A stretch of 64,000 nucleotides of DNA from Halomonas halophila. Its GTDB lineage: Bacteria; Pseudomonadota; Gammaproteobacteria; Pseudomonadales; Halomonadaceae. Positions within the stretch are counted from its first letter, which is position 1. Every line of letters starts with the position of its first letter. The notes under the pieces were generated by a model. It worked only from the letters and a program-made list of their open reading frames with translations. It was not told where the DNA came from and searched no databases. The stretch spans positions 1,550,001-1,614,000 of the forward strand of contig NZ_CP129121.1 in the NCBI RefSeq assembly GCF_030406665.1. The letters are read 5' to 3'. Positions 45,255 to 53,479 of the stretch are shown piece by piece. Made by a program: the position numbers and the translations under genes.

Positions 45255-46367
45255 ATGAACGCCCCTGTCCAAGGTACCCCTGCCCAGGCGTCCGAGATCG
45301 ACACCACCAATCCGCTCGGCACCGACGGCTTCGCCTTCGTCGAGTACAGTGCGCCCACCGCCGAGGGCATCGAGGCGCTGCGTCGCCTGTTCCTGCAGCT
45401 GGGCTTCACCGAGACCCGCAAGCACCGCTCCAAGAACGTCTTCCTGTTCCAGCAGGAAAGGATCAACTTCGTGCTCAACGCCGAACCCGGCAGCCATGCC
45501 GCCGAGTTCGCCCGCGCTCATGGCCCCTCCGCCTGTGCCATGGCCTGGAAGGTGGCCGATGCCCGCCAGGCCTACGACCGCGCGGTGGAATGCGGCGCCA
45601 CGCCGGTGGACGTGCCGGTGGGCGAGGGCGAGGTCGGTATTCCGGCGGTCGAGGGCATCGGTGGCTCGCTGCTGTACTTCGTCGACGACAAGCTCGACGG
45701 CGAGGGGCGCAGCATCTATGACATCGACTTCGCGCCGATCGAGGGCCGCAGCGCCGGCGACAACAGCGTGGGCCTGCAGGTGCTCGACCATCTGACCCAC
45801 AACGTCGATCGCGGCCAGATGGACGTCTGGGCCGGCTTTTACACCCGGCTGGCCAATTTCCGCGAGCTGCGCTATTTCGACATCGCCGGCAAGAAGACCG
45901 GCCTCTACTCCCGTGCCATGACCGCTCCCTGCGGCAAGATGCACATCCCGATCAACGAGTCCGCCGACGATAACTCCCAGATCGCCGAGTTCCTGCGCGA
46001 ATACAACGGCGAGGGCATCCAGCACCTGGCCATGGCCACCGATGACATCTATGCCACGGTGCGCGCGCTGAAGGCCAATGGCATCCAGTTCCTGACCACC
46101 CCGGACACCTACTACGAGAAGGTCGGTCAGCGCGTGCCCAACCACGAGGAGAACCTCGACGAGCTGCGCGAGCTGAACCTGCTGGTGGATGGTGGTCCCG
46201 ATCAGGGCGTGCTGCTGCAGATCTTCACCGAGACCGTGATCGGCCCGATCTTCTTCGAGATCATTCAGCGCAAGGGCAACGATGGCTTCGGCGAGGGTAA
46301 TTTCAAGGCGCTGTTCGAATCCATCGAGGAAGACCAGATCCGTCGCGGCGTGCTCAAGGACGACTGA
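45255..46367 (+). CDS. hpd: 4-hydroxyphenylpyruvate dioxygenase
   Basis: Converts 4-hydroxyphenylpyruvate to homogentisate, using non-heme iron and oxygen. The 370-residue protein has two vicinal-oxygen-chelate domains. Ligand-bearing segments are VLDHLTHNVDRGQMDVWAGFY (first His), GEGIQHLAMATDDIYATV (second His) and the C-terminal glutamate in ETVIGPIFFEIIQRKGNDGFGEGNFKALFE-like residues (FFEIIQRKGNDGFGEGNF). The ATG at 45255 follows CCCGGAGG. It receives the product of the phhC aminotransferase. Homogentisate dioxygenase (hmgA) is not in this window. Confidence 0.97.
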   Translation: MNAPVQGTPAQASEIDTTNPLGTDGFAFVEYSAPTAEGIEALRRLFLQLGFTETRKHRSKNVFLFQQERINFVLNAEPGSHAAEFARAHGPSACAMAWKVADARQAYDRAVECGATPVDVPVGEGEVGIPAVEGIGGSLLYFVDDKLDGEGRSIYDIDFAPIEGRSAGDNSVGLQVLDHLTHNVDRGQMDVWAGFYTRLANFRELRYFDIAGKKTGLYSRAMTAPCGKMHIPINESADDNSQIAEFLREYNGEGIQHLAMATDDIYATVRALKANGIQFLTTPDTYYEKVGQRVPNHEENLDELRELNLLVDGGPDQGVLLQIFTETVIGPIFFEIIQRKGNDGFGEGNFKALFESIEEDQIRRGVLKDD

Positions 46368-46533
46368 TAGCGCCAAGGGCCGGCCGGAGAGCCGGTCAGG
46401 GCGGGGAGACGGAAACCAGAACAATCCGCTGTCTCCCTGCCCAACCACGACAAAATCCGTCACAATGGGTGCCCTGTATCGGCCCCATGCCGCGTGGCGG
46501 CGACAACAACAGTTCCGTGATCCCTGGTGTGAC

Positions 46534-47994
46534 ATGACTAACGACTCACAACCCCGTACTCAGTGGCTGGGCCGCTGGGGCTTCGTCCTGGCGGCGACCG
46601 GCTCCGCGGTCGGCCTGGGCAATGTCTGGAAATTCCCCTACATGACCGGCGAATACGGCGGCGGGGCCTTCGTGCTGGTCTACCTGGCCTGCATCCTGGC
46701 CATCGGCGTGCCGGTGATGATGACCGAGATCGCCCTGGGTCGCCGCGGCCGCGGCAGCCCCATCGACGCCATTCGCCGCGTCACCGCCGAATCCAGGGGC
46801 GCCTCGGCCTGGTCGCTGCTCGGCTGGATGGCCATGCTCTGCGGCTTCATGATCCTGTGCTTCTACGTGGTCGTGGCCGGCTGGTCGTTCTCCTACCTGT
46901 GGAAGATGCTGACTGGCGGCCTGGCCGGCTCCAGCGTCGACGACATGGCGGCGATCTTCGGCGCCAACAATGCCAACCCGCTCAATCTCGGCTTCTGGAG
47001 CACCCTGGTCACGGTCGCCACCATGGTGATCGTCGGCAAGGGCGTGCAGGCCGGCATCGAGAAGAGCGTCAGCTGGATGATGCCCGGTATGGTCGTGATG
47101 CTGCTGATCATGATCGTCTATGGCGCCTTCTCCGGCGGCTTCGGCGACGCGCTGCGCTTCCTGTTCGCCTTCAATGCCGGCAGCCTGTCCAGCGAGGGCA
47201 TGCTGGCCGCCATGGGCCACGCCTTCTTCACCCTGTCGCTGGCTTCCGGCGCGATCCTGACCTACGGCAGCTATCTGCCGAACAAGGCTTCCATCGGCCG
47301 TACCACCCTCAGCGTGGCCGTTGCCGATACCCTGGTGGCGCTGATGGCCGGCCTGGCGATCTTCCCGGTGATCTTCGCCAACGGCATGGAGCCGGGCAGC
47401 GGCCCGGGGCTGATCTTCATGAGCCTGCCGCTGGCCTTCCAGGCCATGCCGATGGGCACCCTGTTCGGCGTGCTGTTCTTCGTCATGCTGTCCATGGCGG
47501 CCCTGACCTCGTCGATCTCCATGGTCGAGGCCACGGTCTCCTGGCTCACCGACAACAAGGGCATCACGCGTCGTGCGGCGGCGTGGGGTGTGGGCATCGT
47601 GCTGTGGATCATCAGCACCCTGGCGATGCTGTCCTTTAACGTCGGGGCCGAGTGGACCCTGGCCGGCAAGCACTTCTTCGGCTGGCTGGACTACCTCACG
47701 TCGCGCTGGATGATGCCGCTGGGCGGCCTGGGCGTGGCCCTGCTGGCCGGCTTCGTGCTCAGCAGCGAGGCCATGCGCGAAGAGCTCGGCCTGTCGCCGG
47801 CGGTGCATGCCCTGTGGCTGTTCATGGTGCGTTACGTCAGCCCGCTGGGCATCGTGACGGTATTCCTCGATGCCCTGGGCATTGCCACCCTGGAGTTCGG
47901 CGTGCAGTGGCCCTGGTTGCTGCTGGCGCTGGCAGTGATCACGCTGATCGGCGAGCTCGCCAGCCCGCGCCTGAAGCGTACGCTCTGCGCCTGA
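46534..47994 (+). CDS. Sodium-dependent neurotransmitter-symporter-family transporter
   Basis: A 486-residue inner-membrane protein with about 11-12 helices, in the LeuT/SNF (NSS) family. The diagnostic first helix is GFVLAATGSAVGLGNVWKFPY, binding sodium and the substrate amino group, and the unwound helix 6 region contains FFTLSLASGAILTYGSYLP. It lies 167 bases downstream of hpd on the same strand, so uptake of tyrosine or another aromatic amino acid is a sensible inference (compare TnaT and Tyt1 in the family). The sequence does not prove specificity. The ATG at 46534 matches the family start. Confidence 0.92.
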   Translation: MTNDSQPRTQWLGRWGFVLAATGSAVGLGNVWKFPYMTGEYGGGAFVLVYLACILAIGVPVMMTEIALGRRGRGSPIDAIRRVTAESRGASAWSLLGWMAMLCGFMILCFYVVVAGWSFSYLWKMLTGGLAGSSVDDMAAIFGANNANPLNLGFWSTLVTVATMVIVGKGVQAGIEKSVSWMMPGMVVMLLIMIVYGAFSGGFGDALRFLFAFNAGSLSSEGMLAAMGHAFFTLSLASGAILTYGSYLPNKASIGRTTLSVAVADTLVALMAGLAIFPVIFANGMEPGSGPGLIFMSLPLAFQAMPMGTLFGVLFFVMLSMAALTSSISMVEATVSWLTDNKGITRRAAAWGVGIVLWIISTLAMLSFNVGAEWTLAGKHFFGWLDYLTSRWMMPLGGLGVALLAGFVLSSEAMREELGLSPAVHALWLFMVRYVSPLGIVTVFLDALGIATLEFGVQWPWLLLALAVITLIGELASPRLKRTLCA

Positions 47995-48016
47995 CGGCGA
48001 GCACGCCCGGCGACCA

Positions 48017-48050
48017 CGCGGCCCCCGCTCTTGCGGGGGCCGCGTCGTTT
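48017..48050 (+). terminator. Terminator after the sodium symporter gene
   Basis: A perfect 12-bp stem CGCGGCCCCCGC (48017-48028) with GCGGGGGCCGCG (48033-48044), TCTT loop, followed by TCGTTT. Confidence 0.8.
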
Positions 48051-48155
48051 GATCGAGGAAAAAAGCCCCGTCCCGGACGCTGCGGGAGTGGCATTTTGTC
48101 GCCAAATTAATTACTTTATTGCATATAAAATCTTATTTGATCGAGATATTGGAAT

Positions 48156-49031
48156 ATGTGCGCCGCGACTTCTCCGACCGTCACGCCGGATCTACGGCTT
48201 CCTCCCGCGGCGTCCGAGCTGGCACCGGGCCGCGTCAGCCTGGTTGGTGCCGGTCCCGGCGACCCGGAGCTGTTGACCGTCAAGGCGCTGCGCCGCCTGC
48301 AGGCCGCGGATATCATCCTGCACGACAGGCTGGTCAGCGACGAGATCCTGGCCCTGGCCAACCCCGAGGCGCAGCGCCTTTACGTCGGCAAGGCGCGCTC
48401 CGACCATAGCGTGCCCCAGGAGGGCATCAACCAGGCGCTGGTCGACTGGGCGAAGTCGGGCAAGCGCGTCGTGCGCGTCAAGGGGGGGGACCCCTTCATT
48501 TTCGGCCGCGGCGGCGAGGAGCTCGAGACCCTGGTGGCCGCCGGGGTCGAGGTGGAGGTGGTGCCGGGCATCACCGCGGCCTCCGGCTGCGCCGCCTATG
48601 CCGGCATTCCGCTGACCCATCGCGATCATGCCCAGTCGGTGCGCTTCATCACCGGGCACCTGCGCAACGGCAGCTGCGACCTGGACTGGCCGGCGCTGGC
48701 CAGTCCCGGCCAGACCCTGGTGTTCTACATGGGGCTCGGCAGTCTCGAGATCATCAGCGAGCGGCTGCGCGCCCACGGCCTGGCGGCCGACACGCCGCTG
48801 GCGCTGATCGAACAGGGCACCACGGCGCGTCAGCGGGTCCACGTGGCGAGCCTGGGGGATTTGCCGTCGGTCGACGAGTTGGCTAATATCCGACCTCCAA
48901 CGCTTATCATCGTCGGTACGGTGGTGACATTGCATGACGCGCTGGCCTGGTTCGACAGCGAACGAGCCGCCAGCCTGGGTTGGCTGCAGGGAAAGCACCC
49001 GACACCGTCCGATGCGTCTGACGGCGCCTGA
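48156..49031 (+). CDS. cobA: Uroporphyrinogen-III C-methyltransferase
   Basis: Adds two SAM-derived methyls to uroporphyrinogen III to give precorrin-2, precursor of siroheme and cobalamin. The 291-residue protein is the stand-alone SUMT: VGAGPGDPELLTVKALRRLQ (about residue 30), VRVKGGDPFIFGRGGEE, VVPGITAASGCAAYAGIPLTHR and the C-terminal PTLIIVGTVV. It lacks the CysG dehydrogenase/ferrochelatase domain. The upstream 100 bases are AT-rich (a TTTATTGCATATAAAA stretch) and likely hold the promoter. Siroheme for nitrite or sulfite reductase is a likely end product. Confidence 0.96.
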   Translation: MCAATSPTVTPDLRLPPAASELAPGRVSLVGAGPGDPELLTVKALRRLQAADIILHDRLVSDEILALANPEAQRLYVGKARSDHSVPQEGINQALVDWAKSGKRVVRVKGGDPFIFGRGGEELETLVAAGVEVEVVPGITAASGCAAYAGIPLTHRDHAQSVRFITGHLRNGSCDLDWPALASPGQTLVFYMGLGSLEIISERLRAHGLAADTPLALIEQGTTARQRVHVASLGDLPSVDELANIRPPTLIIVGTVVTLHDALAWFDSERAASLGWLQGKHPTPSDASDGA

Positions 49032-49074
49032 TCGCGGGAGGTCGATCGGCGACCCTGTCGTTACGAGGTGACAG

Positions 49075-49494
49075 ATGGGAATTTCCGGCAAGGCGGGCCT
49101 GGCCCGCCCCAGAGGCTTTCGCCGTCTGGTGCAAGTCGGCCTGGTGGCCTGGATGCTCGGCGCCGCCGGCGCGAGCCTGGCCCACGAGGACCAGCAGGGG
49201 GCGTCGATTCAGAAAGGGGTGGCGTCCTACTACAGCGACTACTTTCAGGGCCGTACCACGGCCAGCGGCGACGCCTTCGACCAGCGTGAACTCACCGCGG
49301 CCCACCGTACCCTGCCGTTCGGTACCAAGGTGCTGGTGACCCGGCCCGATAACGGACGACAGGTCGAGGTGATGATCAACGACCGAGGCCCCTTCGTTTC
49401 CGGCCGGGTGATCGACCTCTCCAAGAGCGCCGCTCGCGCGCTCGGCATGCTCCATCGCGGAACGGCCCGGGTTCAGCTCAGTCTGGCCGACTGA
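49075..49494 (+). CDS. RlpA-like double-psi beta-barrel protein
   Basis: A 139-residue exported protein with a signal or anchor helix (about 17-36, ending GASLAHED) followed by one DPBB domain: GVASYYSDYFQGRTTASG, LTAAHRTLPFGTKVLVT, VEVMINDRGPFVSGRVIDLS and KSAARALGM. This is the lytic-transglycosylase part of RlpA, which cleaves peptidoglycan lacking stem peptides, but the C-terminal SPOR domain is absent and no lipobox is present, so septal targeting is not expected. The start at 49075 follows GAGGTGAC. It converges on the solute-binding protein gene. Confidence 0.88.
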   Translation: MGISGKAGLARPRGFRRLVQVGLVAWMLGAAGASLAHEDQQGASIQKGVASYYSDYFQGRTTASGDAFDQRELTAAHRTLPFGTKVLVTRPDNGRQVEVMINDRGPFVSGRVIDLSKSAARALGMLHRGTARVQLSLAD

Positions 49495-49528
49495 GCCCTT
49501 CCTCCTGCGCCTTCTCCTCTGCGCCCGA

Positions 49529-49562
49529 CGCCGTGCCACCCGCTAGGGCGGTGTGGCGTTCG
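49529..49562. terminator. Imperfect hairpin between convergent genes
   Basis: CGCCGTGCCACCC (49529-49541) can pair with GGGCGGTGTGGCG (49546-49558) with G-U pairs and one mismatch around GCTA. It overlaps the stop codon of the minus-strand solute-binding protein gene. Confidence 0.4.
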
Positions 49563-50631
49563 CGCGCGTGAACTCCCGTTTCCAGCGTTCCAGCAGCGCC
49601 TGGCGCTTGAGGTCGTCCAGCGTCGCCAGCAGCTCCGGCCCCAGCGATACCGGGCGCAGTGCCTCGCCGTGTGTCGCCTGCAGGGCCGTGACCGTGCCCG
49701 GTCCGTTCAGGGCCGGGTGCATGGCGCCGAGAGGCGTCGCCTCGGCGATCACTCTCTGGCCCGACTCGCCGAGCAGGAAATTCATGAAACGGCGCGCATT
49801 GTCCGGATGCGGCGACTGGTGAGAGATCAGTGCCAGGCGCTGGGTGACCAGCGCATAGTCGTCGGGCACCACCACCTCCAGCGCCGGATGGGCATCGGCC
49901 ACCGCCTGGGCGTAGCTGCCCAGCAGGTTGTAGCCGAGCCAGTAGCGGCCCTCGTCGAGGCCCTCGAGCATCTCGCCGGTGGTGGTCGCCAGCGCCGTCT
50001 GCGTGGCACCGAAGGCGGCCACCAGATCCCAGTAGCGCGGCGTGAGCCGCGATTCCTGAATGGCATAGGCGTAGCCGGCGCCGCTGTGCTCCGGGTCGTA
50101 GGTGACCACGCGTCCGCGCATGGCGTCGGGATGACGCTCGAGCAGGGCGAGCAGCTCGGCGTGGCTGTCCGGGCGGCCGAAGCGCTCGATGAGCTCGCGG
50201 CGCACCACCATCACGATCGGTTCGAAGGTGAAGGCGAACAGCTCGTGCCGCCAGCGCGCCCAAGCAGGCCAGGCCTCGGCCTCCGGCGAGGCCAGCGAGC
50301 GGGCATGGCCGTCGTTGGCCAGCCGGTACTGCCAGGGCATGGCCGAGGACATCAATACGTCGACCTCGTCGGGATGCTCGAGGAAACGCCGGTGCAGGCC
50401 TAGGGTATCGAGGTTGCGATAGGTCAGCGCGATGTCTGGATGGCGGGCATGGAAGGCCTCGAACAGCGTGCGGGCGTAGACCAGGTCCAGGGCACCGTGG
50501 ACCACCAGCTCGCCCGAGGTGCCATCGTTCGTCGGCGTGGCGGGGTAGTGCAGGCGCTCGTCGGCGACGGCGAGCGGGGCCAGGCACAGCAGCGACCACA
50601 GTCCTATCAGCACGAGCCAGCGATGGCGCAT
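49543..50631 (-). CDS. Periplasmic solute-binding protein (AfuA/PgtC-like), probable sensor partner
   Basis: A 362-residue exported protein: signal peptide (1-23, ending LAVAD), then a two-lobed type II solute-binding fold with LVVHGALDLVYARTLFEAFHARHPDIALTY-like opening, VVTYDPEHSGAGYAY in the middle and NARRFMNFLLGESGQRVIAEA near the end. It resembles iron(III)/phosphosugar-binding AfuA proteins and the regulatory PgtC. There is no ABC permease or ATPase gene nearby. Its ATG overlaps the TctE-like kinase stop (TGATG), so I infer it presents a ligand to that kinase and is not part of a transporter. Ligand unknown. Confidence 0.8.
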   Translation of the reverse strand: MRHRWLVLIGLWSLLCLAPLAVADERLHYPATPTNDGTSGELVVHGALDLVYARTLFEAFHARHPDIALTYRNLDTLGLHRRFLEHPDEVDVLMSSAMPWQYRLANDGHARSLASPEAEAWPAWARWRHELFAFTFEPIVMVVRRELIERFGRPDSHAELLALLERHPDAMRGRVVTYDPEHSGAGYAYAIQESRLTPRYWDLVAAFGATQTALATTTGEMLEGLDEGRYWLGYNLLGSYAQAVADAHPALEVVVPDDYALVTQRLALISHQSPHPDNARRFMNFLLGESGQRVIAEATPLGAMHPALNGPGTVTALQATHGEALRPVSLGPELLATLDDLKRQALLERWKREFTRANATPP

Positions 50632-52004
50632 CAGGTGGTCTCCTCCGGAAAGTGCAGGCCGACCCGCAGCCCCTGGCCGTCCAGGCCGTCATCGAGCCGC
50701 AGTCGGGCGCCGTGGGTGCGCGCGATGCCGTCGACGATGGCAAGCCCCAGCCCGGAGCCGCCGGGCTCGTCGCTGCCGCGATGGAAGGGTCGCAGCATCA
50801 GCAGGCGCTGGTCGGCGGGGATGCCGGGGCCGTCGTCCTCGACCTCGAGGACGGGCGGCGCGGCGGTGACCCGCACGGTGATGTGCGTCGCCCCGTAGCG
50901 GCGCGCGTTGTCGATCAGATTGGCCAGCGCTTCCTCGAGCTGCCAGTCGAGCCCGGCGACCGTCGCCGAGGTCTCCGAGGCTTCCAGGCCCAGGTCGATG
51001 CCGTCGCGATGACAGGCGCTCCAGTGGCGTCGCACGGCGTGTCGGGCCAGGTCGTCGAGGGCCACCGGTGCCAGCTCGGGATGGTACTCGGGGTTGTCGA
51101 GGCGGGTCAGCGACAGCAGCTGGACGGCCAGGTGTGAGGTGCGGGCGCTGGTCGCCTGCATGGCCTCGAGCGCCTCTCGCCAGCGCTGCGGGTCGTCCTG
51201 GCGCAGGGCCAGCTCGGCGCGGGCCGAGAGGCCGGCGAGGGGCGTGCGCAGCTGGTGCGAGGCGTCGCCGATGAAGCGCTCCTGGTTGGCTTTCACCCGG
51301 CGCATCCGCGCCAGCAGTTCGTTGAGCGTCTCGCGAAGTTCGGCCAGTTCGCGCGGCAGCGGTAGTGCCAGGGGCGTCAGGGTGCGCGGGTCGCGGGCGC
51401 GTATGGCGTGGCGCAGGCGGCTCAGCGGGGTCAGGGCGCCGCGGATGGCCAGCACCACGACCGCCGCAGCGAGCCCCGCCATGCCCAGGATGTAGGCCAG
51501 GTTGGTGCGCAGCAGCTCAGCCGCGAGGCGTTCGCGGCCCTCTCGGGTGTGAGCGACGCGTACCTCGAAACGCTCGCGGGTCTGCCAGTCCTCCAGGCGG
51601 GCGCGTCGCACGCCCTGGCGCAGTTCGAGGTCGTGCCAGACCAGGTCGCGGAAGTGCAGCGTGCCGGCCTTCTCATCGTCGCGGCGGGGCGGGCCGGGGA
51701 GGTCGGCGTTACCGGTGACGAAGCGTCCCTCGGCGTCGTAGAGGGCGTAGAAGACGCGCTCCTCGGCATCGGTGGCGAGCATCTCGAGTGCCGCGGGAGG
51801 CAGGTCGAGCCACAGCCGCTCGTCCTGCCACTGGACCTGCTCGGCGATGGCCAGGGTGGCGGCCTCGAGCAGTCGATCGAAGGCGCGATCGGCGGTCTGA
51901 CGCGCCTCGATCCAGGCCTGCAGCACCATCAGCGCGCCCAGTGCCATCAGCGGCAGCAGCAGCCAGGTCAGCAGCCGGCGATACAGGCTGTCGCGCCGCG
52001 TCAC
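50631..52004 (-). CDS. tctE: TctE-like sensor histidine kinase
   Basis: A 457-residue membrane kinase. N-terminal helix (about 8-30), a periplasmic 2CSK_N-type sensor domain (about 31-165), a second helix (YILGMAGLAAAVVVLAI), HAMP-like linker, HisKA domain with the phospho-acceptor H250 (FIGDASHQLRTPLAG), and HATPase with NLIDNARRYG, VEDDGPGIP and GSGLGLAIVDGIA. It begins at a GTG overlapping the regulator's TGA (GTGA). Together with TctD and the solute-binding protein it likely senses tricarboxylates or similar acids and controls the divergent tctCBA genes. Confidence 0.9.
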   Translation of the reverse strand: MTRRDSLYRRLLTWLLLPLMALGALMVLQAWIEARQTADRAFDRLLEAATLAIAEQVQWQDERLWLDLPPAALEMLATDAEERVFYALYDAEGRFVTGNADLPGPPRRDDEKAGTLHFRDLVWHDLELRQGVRRARLEDWQTRERFEVRVAHTREGRERLAAELLRTNLAYILGMAGLAAAVVVLAIRGALTPLSRLRHAIRARDPRTLTPLALPLPRELAELRETLNELLARMRRVKANQERFIGDASHQLRTPLAGLSARAELALRQDDPQRWREALEAMQATSARTSHLAVQLLSLTRLDNPEYHPELAPVALDDLARHAVRRHWSACHRDGIDLGLEASETSATVAGLDWQLEEALANLIDNARRYGATHITVRVTAAPPVLEVEDDGPGIPADQRLLMLRPFHRGSDEPGGSGLGLAIVDGIARTHGARLRLDDGLDGQGLRVGLHFPEETT

Positions 52005-52660
52005 ACCGCCTCCAGCAGGTACCCCAGGCCGCGCACGGTGCGCAAGGCGACGGCGCTGCCGGCCAGGCGCTTGCGCAGGCGGTGCACGTAGACCTCGATG
52101 GCGTTGTCGCCCATGGTCTCGCCCTGGAAGGCTTCCTCGGCGAGCCGGGCCTTGTCGACGGGCTCGCCGGCGTGGCGCATCAGGCAGGCCAGCAGGCGCT
52201 GCTCGCGCGGCGGCAGCGACAGCGTCTCGCCGTCGAGGGCGAAGCGCTGGGCCGGGGCGTCGAAGGCCAGCGGCCCGACCTGGAGTGTCTGGCCGCGTTC
52301 GCGGCGGCGGAGCAGGGCACGCACCCGGGCCTCGAGTTCGTCCAGGGCGAAGGGCTTGGCCAGGTAGTCGTCGGCGCCGAGATCGAGGCCGCGTACCCGG
52401 TCTTCCACCGCGCCCCGGGCGGTGAGGATCAGCACCGGGGTGTCGGCGTCGTGTCGGCGCAGGGTCTCGAGCACCTCGAGCCCGCCGCAGCCGGGCAGGT
52501 TGAGGTCCAGCAGCACCAGCGACAGGCCGTGGTCGGCGCCGTCCAGGCGCTGCCGGGCGGCCTCGCCGTCGGCCAGGTGTTCGATGCCATGACCCTCCAG
52601 CGACAGGGCGTCCACCAGCGTCTCCGCCAGCAGCCGGTCGTCTTCCACCAGCAGCATCAT
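52001..52660 (-). CDS. tctD: TctD-like response regulator (OmpR family)
   Basis: A 219-residue regulator. The receiver domain has acidic residues in LLVEDDRLL, phospho-acceptor D52 (LVLLDLNLPG), T80 (ILTA) and K102 (LAKPF). The C-terminal winged helix (about 130-217) has LPPREQRLLACLMRHAGEPV and VYVHRLRKRL, typical of OmpR/PhoB. The ATG at 52660 overlaps the IclR stop and has GGGAGA upstream. It lies between the iclR-like gene and the kinase, so the four minus-strand genes form one tight operon. Confidence 0.92.
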   Translation of the reverse strand: MMLLVEDDRLLAETLVDALSLEGHGIEHLADGEAARQRLDGADHGLSLVLLDLNLPGCGGLEVLETLRRHDADTPVLILTARGAVEDRVRGLDLGADDYLAKPFALDELEARVRALLRRRERGQTLQVGPLAFDAPAQRFALDGETLSLPPREQRLLACLMRHAGEPVDKARLAEEAFQGETMGDNAIEVYVHRLRKRLAGSAVALRTVRGLGYLLEAV

Positions 52661-53268
52661 GTGTTTTTCTCCCTGTCGCCGGCCAGGCGCCTGGCCAGCG
52701 CGTCGCGGGCCCGTGTCAGGGCCTCGTGGGCGGTCTCCGGGGCCAGGCGGCCGGCGGGCCCGGACAGCGACAGCCACAGCGGCGGCTCCCCGGGCGCGTC
52801 GGCCAGCGCCAGGCAGGTCATGGTGCCGCCGGGCAGGGCGGGGCGCGGATCCGTATCCCGTTCGGTCGGCCAGCGGCTGCCGGGGCGCAGATCGTGGCGC
52901 AGCGGCGTGGCGGGCAGGGCGGCCAGCCGGCACTCCACCTCGCCGGGATGCAGCGCCAGCAGGGCCGCGGTTTCACCGGTCTCGGCGGCCAGGCGATCGA
53001 GCCAGGGCTGGACGCGCACGGCCAGCTGCTGCGAAGGCGCGTGGCGGCGGGCCAGGCGCATGGGGCTGCCGCCGAGTCGCCAGCGGCCGTCCTCGCCGCG
53101 CTGCACGTAGTCGAAGCGGGCCAGCGATCCGAGCAGGCGCAGCAGGGTGCTCTTGTAGAAGCCGGTGGCCTCGGCCAGTTCGGCCAGGGCGAACGCCTCC
53201 TGGGAAGAATCGAAGACCTCGAGCACGGTCAGCGCGCGCTCCACGGCCTCGACGCGGTCCTGGGCCAT
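52657..53268 (-). CDS. Short IclR-family transcriptional regulator
   Basis: A 203-residue protein from the ATG at 53268, preceded by AAAGGAG. The N-terminal winged helix-turn-helix of IclR is clear (VEAVERALTVLEVFDSSQEAFALAELAEATGFYKSTLLR-type, residues 4-42, then YVQRGEDGRWRLG). The effector domain that follows is about 50 residues shorter than in typical IclR proteins (about 250 residues) and may have lost part of its ligand pocket. It is divergent from tctC and overlaps tctD. It could repress or activate tctCBA together with TctD, an unusual double layer of control. Confidence 0.82.
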   Translation of the reverse strand: MAQDRVEAVERALTVLEVFDSSQEAFALAELAEATGFYKSTLLRLLGSLARFDYVQRGEDGRWRLGGSPMRLARRHAPSQQLAVRVQPWLDRLAAETGETAALLALHPGEVECRLAALPATPLRHDLRPGSRWPTERDTDPRPALPGGTMTCLALADAPGEPPLWLSLSGPAGRLAPETAHEALTRARDALARRLAGDREKNT

Positions 53269-53383
53269 CTCGGCTCCTTTCGGTATCTCGGTGACGGACA
53301 TTCGGCGCCCTGCAACTTTGGTCGCAATTCGACGCCACGGCATTGACCCCCATGGCGTGGGCGGCCTAATTTTCCGCTCAAGG

Positions 53384-53417
53384 GAACGTTGTTCTGCCTT
53401 ACAGAATTGTAAGGCAG
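53384..53417. promoter_or_regulatory. Palindromic operator or leader hairpin before tctC
   Basis: CTGCCTTACA (53394-53403), four bases GAAT, then TGTAAGGCAG (53408-53417): a perfect 10-bp inverted repeat, preceded by a smaller dyad GAAC-GTT-GTTC (53384-53394). It lies 62 bases before tctC and 125 bases before the iclR-like start. Either a binding site for TctD or the IclR protein, or an mRNA stem. Confidence 0.6.
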
Positions 53418-53479
53418 GTGTCAGCGCCCGGCAAGCCCGACCCGATCCGCCAACGAAAATCATAGAGGGGACAACAACA

